Assembly (NCBI RefSeq): GCF_000175235.1
Contig: NZ_ACQT01000010.1
Location: 1 to 52,348 of the forward strand
Direction of reading: 5' to 3'
From: Acidovorax delafieldii 2AN
Lineage (GTDB): Bacteria > Pseudomonadota > Gammaproteobacteria > Burkholderiales > Burkholderiaceae_C
DNA: 52,348 bases
Shown here: one piece after another, positions 10,376-19,500 of the stretch
Layout of the letters: every line of letters starts with the position of its first letter
How positions within the stretch are numbered: the first letter of the stretch is position 1
Translations under genes and position numbers: made by a program
Notes under the pieces: generated by a model
Seen by the model: only the letters and a program-made list of their open reading frames with translations
The model's database searches: none
Told to the model about the DNA's origin: nothing

Positions 10376-10432
10376 AATTGGCTGCTAGCGCTTATGCACT
10401 AAGCGCTAGCAGCTATTTGTTTTATAGCGTTA
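10376..10432 (+). repeat. Dispersed intergenic repeat, copy B, with a perfect 14-bp hairpin
   Basis: GCTGCTAGCGCTTA (10381-10394) and its exact reverse complement (10400-10413) flank the 5-base loop TGCAC. A TTTGTTTT tract follows, so the element could also terminate lpd transcripts. It shares the GCTGCTnGCGCTT...AAGCGCTAG core with the other intergenic copies but is the most symmetrical one. Confidence 0.65.
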
Positions 10433-10453
10433 GAGTTCCAGGGCATTGTCAAC

Positions 10454-11551
10454 GTGACCGTCAAACAGACCTACCTCGCTGAACTGGCCGCCAAGGGGTT
10501 CCAGAGCGATCCGGCGCAACTGCGCGCGGTGGACGCCTTGCAGCGCTGCGCCCGCGATTGGGCCGCGTACAAATCGCGCCGCTCCAACGCCCTCAAGAAG
10601 CTCATCAACCACCCCGAGGTTCCGCGCGGCGTCTACATGTACGGCGGGGTGGGGCGGGGCAAGAGCTTCCTGATGGACTGTTTTTTCAACGCCGTGCCGC
10701 TCAAGCGCAAGGTGCGCCTGCACTTCCATGAGTTCATGCGCGAGGTGCACCGTGAACTGGCGGCGCTGCAGGGTACGGTCAATCCGCTGGACGTTCTGGG
10801 CGAACGCATCGCCAAGCGCTACAAGCTGATCTGCTTTGACGAGTTCCACGTGGCGGACATCACGGACGCCATGATCCTGCACCGTCTGCTCGTGGCGTTG
10901 TTCGACAACGGTGTGGGGTTCGTCACCACGTCCAACTTCAGGCCGGATGAGCTGTACCCCGATGGCCTGCACCGTGACCGCATCCTGCCGGCCATTGCGC
11001 TGCTGAACGAAAAGCTGGAAGTGGTGAATGTGGACAACGGCACGGACTATCGGCGTCGCACGCTCGAGCAGGTCAAGCTCTACCACACGCCCCTCGGCGC
11101 CGAGGCTGATGCCGATATGAACGCAGCCTTCGACCAGCTGGCCGAGGTGCACGACGAGGACCCCGTGCTGCACATCGAGGCCCGCGAGATCCGGGCGCGC
11201 CGCAAGGCGGGTGGGGTGGTCTGGTTCGATTTCAAGACCCTGTGCGGAGGTCCGCGCTCGCAGAACGACTACCTTGAAATCGCCTCGCAGTTCCATACGG
11301 TGCTGCTGTCGGATGTGCCGTACATGCCGGTCAACATGGCATCGCCTGCGCGGCGCTTCACCTGGCTGGTGGATGTGTTGTATGACCGGCGCGTCAAGCT
11401 CATCCTGTCGGCGGCGGTGCCGCCCGAGCAGCTGTACACCGAGGGGCCACTGGCCCACGAGTTTCCGCGCACGGTGTCGCGGCTGCACGAGATGCAGTCG
11501 AAAGAGTTTCTTGCACTGGACCGCCGCACGGTCGATACGGGGCTGACATGA
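10454..11551 (+). CDS. zapE: Cell-division ATPase ZapE (AFG1/YhcM family)
   Basis: A 365-residue AAA-type ATPase of the AFG1/ZapE family. In E. coli ZapE associates with FtsZ at the constriction site and destabilises Z-ring polymers in an ATP-dependent way. Visible motifs are Walker A GGVGRGKSFLMD (about residues 63-74), Walker B ICFDEFHVADITDAMIL and the family segment FHEFMREVH. The length is close to E. coli ZapE. The likely start is GTG 10454, with only a weak AGGG purine run upstream. The 3' end overlaps the next gene as ATGA, which suggests translational coupling. It follows lpd after a hairpin repeat, so it may have its own promoter. Confidence 0.92.
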   Translation: MTVKQTYLAELAAKGFQSDPAQLRAVDALQRCARDWAAYKSRRSNALKKLINHPEVPRGVYMYGGVGRGKSFLMDCFFNAVPLKRKVRLHFHEFMREVHRELAALQGTVNPLDVLGERIAKRYKLICFDEFHVADITDAMILHRLLVALFDNGVGFVTTSNFRPDELYPDGLHRDRILPAIALLNEKLEVVNVDNGTDYRRRTLEQVKLYHTPLGAEADADMNAAFDQLAEVHDEDPVLHIEAREIRARRKAGGVVWFDFKTLCGGPRSQNDYLEIASQFHTVLLSDVPYMPVNMASPARRFTWLVDVLYDRRVKLILSAAVPPEQLYTEGPLAHEFPRTVSRLHEMQSKEFLALDRRTVDTGLT

Positions 11552-12246
11552 TGCACAAGGCTCAGCGAACCCTTGCCCTGGCACTGCTGGCCGTTGCGCC
11601 CGCGTGGGCGCAGCCCTCGGCGGAGTTGCCTCCTCCAGGGGCACCCTTTGCTTCGCCCGCCGAGCGGCAGGCCGAACGCGACCGTATCCAGCAGGAGCGC
11701 CGCACCAGTACGACCGCCCGCAAGCAGGAAGAGGCTGCCTGTTATCGCCGCTTTGCGGTGGAGGATTGCCTGCGTGACGTGCGCGCCAGGGCACGGGTGA
11801 CCGAACTGGACCTGCGTGCCCGCGAGGTGCGGGTCAACGACGCAGAGCGCAGGGCCAAGGCTACCGACCGCCTGCGCTCGATCGAAGAGAAGCAGCGTGT
11901 GGCGCCCGATCGTTCGCAACCGCAGGGTTCCGCCAGAGGCGGCAACCGCGCAGCGCCGCCCTTGGGAACCGAGGCGTTGCAAAGCCAGCACGACCTTGAA
12001 GCGCGGCGCAGGGCTCAAGAGCAGCGCAACCGGCAGCAATCGCATGCAGCCGACCAGGCCGAGCGTGCCCGTGATAACGCCGAACGTGCAGCGACCGCGC
12101 GTTTGCGCCACGAAGAAAACCTGAAATCTGCGCAGGAGCGGCGTGAGCGCGTCGAGAAGATGCAGTCACAAGCGGCGGCATCGGGCCGCCCGCCGGCGGC
12201 ACCGCTGCCTGCGTCTTCGGGGCTGCGGCCAGCCAGTCAACCCTGA
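11548..12246 (+). CDS. Conserved periplasmic Arg/Ala/Gln-rich coiled-coil protein, function unknown
   Basis: A 232-residue protein I do not recognise by function. A Sec signal peptide is visible (LALALLAVAPAWA, probable cleavage before QPSAE). The mature part is hydrophilic. It has a pair of Cys residues near AACYRRFAVEDCLRDV that could form a disulfide, long charged heptad-like helices (ERQAERDRIQQERR; ERARDNAERAATARL) and a Pro/Ala-rich tail. The start overlaps the zapE stop (ATGA at 11548-11551), so its expression is probably tied to zapE. A periplasmic partner for a division ATPase would be interesting, but that is only inferred from coupling. Confidence 0.75.
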   Translation: MMHKAQRTLALALLAVAPAWAQPSAELPPPGAPFASPAERQAERDRIQQERRTSTTARKQEEAACYRRFAVEDCLRDVRARARVTELDLRAREVRVNDAERRAKATDRLRSIEEKQRVAPDRSQPQGSARGGNRAAPPLGTEALQSQHDLEARRRAQEQRNRQQSHAADQAERARDNAERAATARLRHEENLKSAQERRERVEKMQSQAAASGRPPAAPLPASSGLRPASQP

Positions 12247-12404
12247 AAAAAGGGCCATGCCAGCGGGCTGGGAAGCCGGGCCGCTGTCATGGTTCTCGCT
12301 GTCCCTATCGCGCGGCTGAAGCCGAAAGGCGCTGGGCCCCGGGTCGTGGATAAGCAGTTCGCGCCCGCGATGTTCCGTACCGCAGGCCATCATTGGCCAG
12401 CCGC

Positions 12405-13211
12405 TCAGGCTTTTCCGGCGGACATGGGGACGAGTCGGGCGATCTTCTTCTCTTCGACCAGGGCCTCGATCTTGACGATGACCAGCGAGAGGTTGTCGCC
12501 GCCGCCCCGTGCACGTGAGCGGGCCTTGTCGATGAGGAACTCGGTGGCTTCGCGGGGCGAGAGCGAGTCGACCACCGAGGCAAGTTCCGTGGGCGAAAAA
12601 TAGTGCCACACCCCGTCGCTGCAGGCCATCAGCACGTCACCCGGACGCAGTTGCGGGATGGTGTGGGTGGTGATGGGTGGGTCGCTCTCGGTACCCAGGC
12701 AGCCTACCAGGATGTTGGAGTGCGGGTGGTTATTGGCCTCGGCTTCGCTCAGTTCGCCGCGGTCCACCAGCGCCTGCACATACGAATGATCACTCGTGCG
12801 GAACGCCAGCCGCGCACCCTCGAAGTGGTAGATGCGCGAGTCGCCCGCGTGGACCCAGTGGCAGTCGCCACGCGGGTTGATGAGGAACGCCGCGATGGTG
12901 CTATGAGGCTCCTGTTCGGATGAAATGGCCGTGAGGCGGATCACGATGTGCGCCTCTTCCACCATGTTCTTCAGCATTGCGGCGGGGTCGTCGGACTCCG
13001 GCGAATAGCGTTCAAACAACTGGCGGGCCGTCATCATCACCTGGTCGGAGGCCTTGCGGCCCCCGCTGCGCCCGCCCATGCCGTCCGCGACCACCCCCAG
13101 CACGCACCCGTTGTAGCGTTCGTGCGAGATCAGGGCCACCTGGTCTTGTTGGTATTCGCGGTCACCCTTGTGGATGCCGGTCGAGGCGATAAGGCGGAAC
13201 GCTTTGGTCAT
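12405..13211 (-). CDS. PP2C-family Ser/Thr protein phosphatase
   Basis: A 268-residue cytosolic metal-dependent phosphatase of the PPM/PP2C family (Stp1/PrpC type). It shows the metal-binding Asp motifs VVADGMGG (N-terminal third), HAGDSRIYHF, ACSDGVW and GGGDNLSLVIVKI near the C-terminus. No membrane segment or sensor domain is visible. It would remove phosphate from Ser/Thr of target proteins. The nearest candidate partner kinase in this window is at 34894-36222, about 22 kb away, so pairing is speculative. A CACAAT -10-like hexamer ends 6 bases before the ATG, which suggests a leaderless or very short-leader mRNA. It is divergent from the YdcH-like gene. Confidence 0.92.
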   Translation of the reverse strand: MTKAFRLIASTGIHKGDREYQQDQVALISHERYNGCVLGVVADGMGGRSGGRKASDQVMMTARQLFERYSPESDDPAAMLKNMVEEAHIVIRLTAISSEQEPHSTIAAFLINPRGDCHWVHAGDSRIYHFEGARLAFRTSDHSYVQALVDRGELSEAEANNHPHSNILVGCLGTESDPPITTHTIPQLRPGDVLMACSDGVWHYFSPTELASVVDSLSPREATEFLIDKARSRARGGGDNLSLVIVKIEALVEEKKIARLVPMSAGKA

Positions 13212-13217
13212 AGGGTG

Positions 13218-13223
13218 ATTGTG
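13218..13223 (-). promoter_or_regulatory. -10-like hexamer placed for a leaderless PP2C mRNA
   Basis: Minus-strand CACAAT lies 6 bases before the PP2C ATG (13211). No Shine-Dalgarno sequence fits between them. If it is a true -10 element, transcription would start at or next to the A of ATG. I see no good -35 element. Confidence 0.3.
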
Positions 13224-13299
13224 GGGGGCGACGCAGCAAAACTCCGGGGAGGGTGGCCGTCAGAGCGCGTATTATCCGTCCGCGTGTGGCGTTTTTGCC

Positions 13300-13533
13300 A
13301 TGCACCGCGCGCCAGCCACAACCCCTGTCTTGAAATCGAACCTGCATTCTCCTTCGCGCCAGCTCATTGATTTGCGCATGATGCACGCCGACCTGGACGC
13401 CCGCATCGACTTGGGCGCGCTGGAGGCGGTGCCCGACGAATTCCTGCTGCGGCGTTTGAAGAAGCAGCGCCTCGCACTGCGCGATCAGATCGACTGCCTG
13501 GAGCGCGCGCTGCAACCCCCAGAGCCCGCATGA
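13300..13533 (+). CDS. YdcH/DUF465-family small protein
   Basis: A 77-residue mostly helical protein. The C-terminal part LRMMHADLDARIDLGALEAVPDEFLLRRLKKQ and the following LALRDQI match the DUF465/YdcH pattern: a His-x-x-Leu-Asp-x-x-Ile helix, a loop, then a Leu/Lys-rich helix. Family function is unknown. I chose ATG 13300 because an upstream in-frame ATG at 13219 would add residues without family match and because a TATTAT box (13270-13275) lies between them. The stop overlaps the helicase start (ATGA at 13530-13533), so translation of the two is probably coupled. Confidence 0.75.
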   Translation: MHRAPATTPVLKSNLHSPSRQLIDLRMMHADLDARIDLGALEAVPDEFLLRRLKKQRLALRDQIDCLERALQPPEPA

Positions 13534-15581
13534 CGAGCTTGCAGGAAGCCGTTCGCTCTGCGTTCGGCCCCGAAGGGGTGTTGGCGCAGATGGACGAACA
13601 TTACCGCGCCCGCGAGGGCCAGATGCGCATGGCCGACGCGGTGGCGCAGACCATTGAGCGCGGCGGCAGCCTGGTGGTGGAAGCCGGCACCGGGGTGGGC
13701 AAGACCTTTGCCTATCTGGTGCCAGCGCTGCTCAGCGGCGAGCGGGTTCTGCTCTCCACGGCCACGAAAGCCTTGCAGGACCAGCTCTTTGCCCGCGATC
13801 TTCCCCAACTGGTGGGCGCCATGGCGCTTCCGGTGCGCACGGCCCTGCTCAAAGGGCGAGCGAGCTATCTCTGCCTGCACCGCATGGAGCTGGCACGCCT
13901 GGATACGGCGGCGCAGGACCGTCAGGTGCAAAGGGTGCTGGCGAAGGTCGAGGTCTGGTCGCGCGCCACCCGCTCGGGTGACCTGGCCGAGCTGGCCGGG
14001 CTCGACGAACGCTCGCCGATCATTCCGCTGGTCACCTCCACGCGTGAGAACTGCCTGGGCGCGTCGTGCCCCCATTTTCGCCAGTGCCACGTGAACCTTG
14101 CGCGGCGCGAGGCCTTGGCTGCTGATGTGGTGGTGATCAACCACCACTTGTTCTTTGCCGACCTGGCCGTGCGCGAATCGGGAATGGCTGAGCTGCTGCC
14201 TACGGTGCGGGTGGTTGTTTTCGACGAGGCGCACCAGATCAATGAAACGGGGGTGCAGTTCCTGGGGCTGCAGCTGTCCACGGGGCAATGGCAGGATTTC
14301 TCGCGCGATCTGCTCGCCGCCGGCCTGCGCCATGCCCGAGGCCTTGCCGACTGGGCGCAGGTGGCGGGCGAGGTCGAGCGTGCGGTGGGTGACCTGCGGC
14401 TTGCCGTGGGGCCTGCTGCGCCGGGCACGCGGCTGCGCTGGACCTTGCAGGTTCCAGAGTCGCTGGCGCCAGATGCATGGAACGCGGCGCTGCGGCGCCT
14501 GTCACTGGCATGCGTGCAGGCCATGGAGGCCCTGGATGTCTTCAGCGGCGCGTCCCCCGATTTCGCCCGCCTGTGCGAGCGTGGTTCAGAGCTGCTGGCG
14601 CGCCTGGGGCGTTTCGCTGCGCCTTGTGCACCCGACGTGGTGCGTTGGGTGGAGGTGGCTGGGCAGGTGCGGCTGGTCGAATCGCCGCTTGATATCGCGC
14701 AGACGATGCGCAGCCGCTTGCTTGCCGCCCCCGCAGACGAGGAGGGAGATGACGAATGGCCCACTGCGCCCCCGCAGCACGCGAGGCGCGCGTGGATTTT
14801 CACGTCCGCAACCTTGGGCGACGATCCCGGACTCACCTGGTTCACCGAGCGTTGCGGCCTGCAGGGCGCCGAAATTCTGCGCGTGGAAAGTCCGTTCGAT
14901 TACGCAGCGCAGTCGGGGTTGTACGTGCCCCTGAACTTGCCCCCACCCGCTGACCCCGCACACAGCGCCGCCGTGGCGAGGCTGGTCGGTGCGGCCGCTC
15001 TGCGGATAGGGGGGCGGACGCTGGTCCTCACCACCACACTCAAGGCCTTGCGCGCCATCGGCGATGAACTGCAGGCGCGGTTTGGTGGCCCCCAGGGCCT
15101 TGAAGTGCTGGTGCAGGGCGACTGGCCCAAGCGCCGCCTCATGGAACGCCTGCGCGAGGGTGCAAGCCACGGCGGGCAGGGTTGCATCCTTGTGGCCTCG
15201 GCCTCATTCTGGGAGGGTTTCGATGTGCCAGGCGACGCCCTGCAACTCGTGGTCATCGACAAGTTGCCGTTTCCGCCGCCCGGAGATCCTCTGGTCGAGG
15301 CACGCACGCAGCGCATTGAGGCCGAGGGAGGTAGTGCGTTCCGCGCCTACGCGTTGCCTGAGGCGGCGGTGGCGCTCAAGCAGGGGGCTGGCCGCCTGAT
15401 CCGAAGGGAGTCCGACCAAGGCATTCTGGTGGTGGGTGACACCCGCATGGTGACGATGGGCTACGGCAAGCGCCTGCGCAGGGCGCTGCCTCCCATGAGG
15501 GTGCTGGAGAGCCCTCAGGATTTTGATGCAGCGCTGGACGCGCTCACCAGAACTTCCACCAAGGATCCGATTTGGCCTTGA
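13530..15581 (+). CDS. DinG/YoaA-type ATP-dependent 5'-3' DNA helicase
   Basis: A 683-residue XPD-like superfamily 2 helicase. It has Walker A EAGTGVGKTFAYL (about residue 50), four Cys positioned for an iron-sulfur cluster (SYLCLHR, then Cys-x4-Cys-x5-Cys in NCLGASCPHFRQC), the DEAH box VVFDEAHQIN and C-terminal motifs ILVASASFWEGFDVPGD and QGAGRLIRRESDQG. The family unwinds DNA, D-loops or R-loops and takes part in repair. The length and single iron-sulfur domain fit YoaA/DinG; which of the two it corresponds to is not decided by sequence alone. The last 38 bases overlap the 3' end of bamD on the other strand. Confidence 0.9.
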   Translation: MTSLQEAVRSAFGPEGVLAQMDEHYRAREGQMRMADAVAQTIERGGSLVVEAGTGVGKTFAYLVPALLSGERVLLSTATKALQDQLFARDLPQLVGAMALPVRTALLKGRASYLCLHRMELARLDTAAQDRQVQRVLAKVEVWSRATRSGDLAELAGLDERSPIIPLVTSTRENCLGASCPHFRQCHVNLARREALAADVVVINHHLFFADLAVRESGMAELLPTVRVVVFDEAHQINETGVQFLGLQLSTGQWQDFSRDLLAAGLRHARGLADWAQVAGEVERAVGDLRLAVGPAAPGTRLRWTLQVPESLAPDAWNAALRRLSLACVQAMEALDVFSGASPDFARLCERGSELLARLGRFAAPCAPDVVRWVEVAGQVRLVESPLDIAQTMRSRLLAAPADEEGDDEWPTAPPQHARRAWIFTSATLGDDPGLTWFTERCGLQGAEILRVESPFDYAAQSGLYVPLNLPPPADPAHSAAVARLVGAAALRIGGRTLVLTTTLKALRAIGDELQARFGGPQGLEVLVQGDWPKRRLMERLREGASHGGQGCILVASASFWEGFDVPGDALQLVVIDKLPFPPPGDPLVEARTQRIEAEGGSAFRAYALPEAAVALKQGAGRLIRRESDQGILVVGDTRMVTMGYGKRLRRALPPMRVLESPQDFDAALDALTRTSTKDPIWP

Positions 15582-16341
15582 GGCCACCCTTGGCGAGCGC
15601 TCCCTGGGGGTAGGACGCCTCCATCACGCGACGCGTATCGTCACGCAGCTGGGTCATTCCCAGGGCATCGTACGACTGCATGAGGATGTACAGGGCCTCT
15701 TCAAGTGCGGGGACGCCCTGGTAGTCGGCCAGCGCCGACTGCGCACGGCCGATGGCTGCTACGTAGGCGCCGCGTTCGTAGTAGTAGCGTGCGACGTGGA
15801 CTTCGTATTGGGCCAGCGAATTGACGATGTAGGTCATGCGCTGGCGAGCGTCTTTCGCGTAGCGCGAATCGGGAAAGCGCGTCACCAGTTCGCTGAGCGA
15901 TTCGAACGAATCCTTGGCAGCCTTCTGATCACGCTCGGACAGGTCCTGCTGCGACACCCATGAGAAGAGGCCCAGATTGTCGTTGAAGTTAACCAAGCCC
16001 TTCAGGTACAGCGCGTAATCCAGCGCCGGGCTTGCGGGGTGAAGCTTGATGAAGCGGTCAAGCGTGGCAATGGCCTGCGCCTTCTCTCCGCCCTTGTACT
16101 GGGCGTAGGCTTTGTCGAGCTGCGCCTGCTGCGCCAGTGGCGTGCCGGCCGCACGGCCTTCGAGCTTTTCGAGCAATGGCACGGCCTTGTCGAATGCGCC
16201 AGAACCCAGCTCGTCCTTGGCTTCCGAGTAGATGCGGTTGGGGCTCCAGCCCGCGGTCTTGTCTTCCGGTGTGCTCGAGCAGCCCGCGAGCAGGCCGGCA
16301 GCCAGCAGGGCAGTGATAAAGGGCAGGGGGGCACGCAGCAT
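15544..16341 (-). CDS. bamD: Outer-membrane assembly lipoprotein BamD (YfiO)
   Basis: A 265-residue lipoprotein of the BAM complex, which inserts beta-barrel proteins into the outer membrane. The signal peptide ends in lipobox LAGC (Cys21). The mature protein is built of TPR-like helical hairpins (YSEAKDELGSGAFDKAVPLLEKL; AIATLDRFIKLHPASPALDYALYLKG; FPDSRYAKDARQRMTYI), as in BamD, whose TPRs hold BamA and BamC. The length matches the family. It is transcribed alone and convergent with the helicase gene. A minus-strand TACAAT hexamer at 16453-16458 is a possible -10 for it and lies in the divergent region shared with dnaE. Confidence 0.95.
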   Translation of the reverse strand: MLRAPLPFITALLAAGLLAGCSSTPEDKTAGWSPNRIYSEAKDELGSGAFDKAVPLLEKLEGRAAGTPLAQQAQLDKAYAQYKGGEKAQAIATLDRFIKLHPASPALDYALYLKGLVNFNDNLGLFSWVSQQDLSERDQKAAKDSFESLSELVTRFPDSRYAKDARQRMTYIVNSLAQYEVHVARYYYERGAYVAAIGRAQSALADYQGVPALEEALYILMQSYDALGMTQLRDDTRRVMEASYPQGALAKGGLKAKSDPWWKFW

Positions 16342-16526
16342 TGCAGACAGCTTTCAGGCAAAAAGTGAACGTGTGTCCTGCGGGCACCGGGCCACCGCCA
16401 GCCCGGCAGGGGCGCAGGCGCGGCCAGAAGCAGAACCTCGACAGACTTTGGCATTGTACCGACGGCGGCTTGGGCGCAGGACCGCCCCCGAATGCACATT
16501 CCGGGGTGGGGGAGAGGTGGGCTTTC

Positions 16527-16532
16527 TACAAT
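16527..16532 (+). promoter_or_regulatory. -10-like TACAAT immediately upstream of dnaE
   Basis: TACAAT ends 7 bases before the ATG at 16540, the spacing expected if transcription begins at the start codon. A GGGAGAGG purine run (16509-16517) could instead serve as a ribosome-binding site for the upstream ATG at 16531. The two readings give products that differ by three residues. No convincing -35 element is visible. Confidence 0.35.
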
Positions 16533-19500
16533 GGAGCCCATGTTTGTTCACTTGCGCCTGCACACAGAGTTCTCCGTCGTTGACGGCACCAATCGCATCG
16601 ATGATCTGGCCAAGGCGGCGGCCAAGGACGGCCAGCCGGCGCTGGCGATTACCGATCTCAACAACCTTTTCGGTGCCATCAAGTTTTACAAGGAAGCCCG
16701 CGGCAAAGGGGTGAAGCCCATCCTGGGAGCCGAGATATTTCTGGAGGGCGAGGCGGGAGCGGCGCCCTCGCGCATGCTGGTGCTGGTGCAGGGCCGCCAG
16801 GGCTACCTCAACCTGTCGGAATTGCTTGCGCGCGCCTGGACCCGTAACGTGGTCAAGGCGCAGGCCATCTGCACCTGGGACTGGTTGCAGGAATTGGGCG
16901 AGGGCTTGATTGCGATTGCCGGCGCCCAGGCGGGGCCGGTGGGGCAGGCTCTTATGAAGGGCGACGATGCGGGGGCGGCGGCGCTGGCGCTGCGGCTTGC
17001 GGGAATATTTCCCCACCGCTTCTATATCGAGGTGCAGCGCGCGGGGCGCGCGGACGACGAGGCCCACGTGGTGGCGGCCGTTCAGCTGGCGGCAAGGCTG
17101 CATCTGCCGGTGGTCGCAACCCATCCTGTTCAGTTCGCCACGGCCGACGACTACGAGGCCCATGAAGCACGGGTGTGCATTGCTGAAGGCGAAATACTGG
17201 GCAACCAGCGGCGCGTGCGAAAGTTCACGCGCGAGCAGTATTTCAAGTCGTCGGCGCAGATGCAGGCGCTCTTTGCCGATCTGCCGACGGCGTTGGCCAA
17301 CTCGGTCGAGATTGCCCGCCGCTGCAACATCACCCTGGTCCTGGGCAAGCCGCAGTTGCCCAACTTTCCCATCCCGCCCGTCAACGGACAGGTGCTGTCG
17401 GTGGACGACTATTTTCGCCACGTGTCGTTCGAAGGGCTGGAGGAGCGCCTGCGGCTTCTTTTCCCCGATGAGGCGCGGCGCAACGTCGAGCGCCCGCGGT
17501 ATGTGGAACGTTTGGAATTCGAGCTGGGCACGATTCTCAAGATGGGGTTCCCAGGCTACTTCCTGATCGTGGGCGACTTCATCCAGTGGGCGAAGACGCA
17601 CGGCTGCCCCGTGGGGCCGGGCCGGGGGTCGGGGGCGGGCTCGCTGGTGGCGTACGCCTTGAAGATCACCGATCTCGACCCTCTTGAATACAACCTGCTG
17701 TTCGAGCGCTTCCTGAACCCTGAACGGGTCTCGATGCCCGACTTCGACATCGATTTCTGCCAGTCCAACCGCGACCGCGTGATCGACTACGTGAAGGAAA
17801 AATACGGCAAGGACGCCGTCAGCCAGATCGCCACTTTTGGAACGATGGCTGCCAAGGCCGCCATCCGCGACGTGGGACGCGTGATGGACATGAGCTACAC
17901 CTTCTGTGACGGTATTTCCAAGCTTGTGCCCGGTAAGCCTGGCATGTCCTACACGCTGCAGTATCCGCCCGAGGTCAAGAAGGACGGCGACAAGAACAAC
18001 TACGCACTGGAACTGGAACCGTTGCTCTACGAGCGCGTGCGCAAGGAAGAGGACGTCAAGACTGTCATCGAAATGGCGCAGAAGCTCGAGGGCATGACGC
18101 GCAATATCGGTATGCACGCGGGGGGCGTGCTGATTGCACCGGGCAAGCTGACGGATTTTTGCCCGCTGTACCAGCAACCCGGCAGCGAATCGGCCGTGAG
18201 CCAGTACGACAAGGACGACGTGGAGGCCATCGGTCTCGTGAAGTTCGACTTCCTGGGCTTGGCCACGCTCACCATCCTGGAGATTGCGCGCGAGTTCATC
18301 ATGAAGCGCCACAAGGGCCAGGAGAACTTTGCCTACGAGAACATTCCGCTGGACGACGGGCCTACCTACCGGTTGTTTTCCGAGGGCAAGACGGAAGCCG
18401 TGTTCCAGTTTGAAAGCCGAGGCATGCAGGGCATGCTGCGCGAGGCGCGGCCGAGCCGGCTGGAGGACCTGATTGCGCTGAACGCACTCTACCGCCCGGG
18501 CCCGATGGACCTGATCCCCACGTTCGTGAACCGCAAGCACGGCAAGGAACCGGTGGAGTACCCGCATCCCCTGGTCGAGCCGGTGCTGTCAGAGACCTAC
18601 GGGATCATGGTGTACCAGGAGCAGGTGATGCAGACCGCCCAGGTACTGGGTGGCTACAGCCTCGGCGGTGCCGACATGCTGCGCCGCGCCATGGGCAAGA
18701 AAAAGGCCGAGGAAATGGCCGAGCACCGGGCCATCTTCCGCAAGGGTGCGGCCGAAAAGGGCATCAGCCAGGACAAGGCCGATGAAGTGTTCGACCTGAT
18801 GGAGAAGTTTGCGGGTTACGGCTTCAACAAGTCGCACGCGGCAGCCTATTCACTGCTGGCGTACCACACCGGTTGGCTCAAGGTGCACTACACGGCCGAA
18901 TTCTTCTGCGCCAATATGACCGTGGAAATGGACGACACCGACAAGCTCAAGGTGCTGTTCGAAGACGCAAAGAAGAATTTTGGGCTGACCTTCGAGCCAC
19001 CGGATGTGAACCGCGGCATGTACCGGTTCGAGCCCGTGACGGACAAGGTGATCCGGTATGGACTCGGAGCCGTCAAAGGAACCGGTCAGCAGGCGATAGA
19101 AGCCATCGTCGCCGCGCGCGAAGGGCGTGGGGAGGGGCCGCAGGGATCGACGAAAGGTCCGTTCAAGAGCTTGTTCGACTTCTGCGTGCGGGTGGATCGC
19201 GCGCGCCTGAACAAGCGCACTGTCGAGGCACTCATCAAGGCGGGCGCCTTCGATGCGCTCAACCTCAACCGTGCGGCGATGGTGGCGTCCATCGACCGTG
19301 CTTTCGATTTCGCCGCTGCTACGCTGGCGAACGTGAACCAGGGCGGGCTTTTCGACATGATGGGGGAGGATGCCCACGGCTCCAGTACACAGGAGCCCGA
19401 TCTGGTCGATGCGGTGCCCTGGGGCATCAAAGAGCGGCTTACCCAGGAAAAAACGGCGGTGGGCTTTTACCTCTCGGGACATTTGTTCGACGAGGTGGCG

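Noticed and set aside
15544-15581. The 38-base overlap of helicase and bamD 3' ends as a regulatory antisense device
   Set aside because: Short convergent overlaps are common in compact genomes and nothing else supports regulation.
16354-18567. A 737-codon minus-strand frame opposite dnaE
   Set aside because: Antisense shadow of dnaE that also crosses the dnaE/bamD promoter region; no family features.
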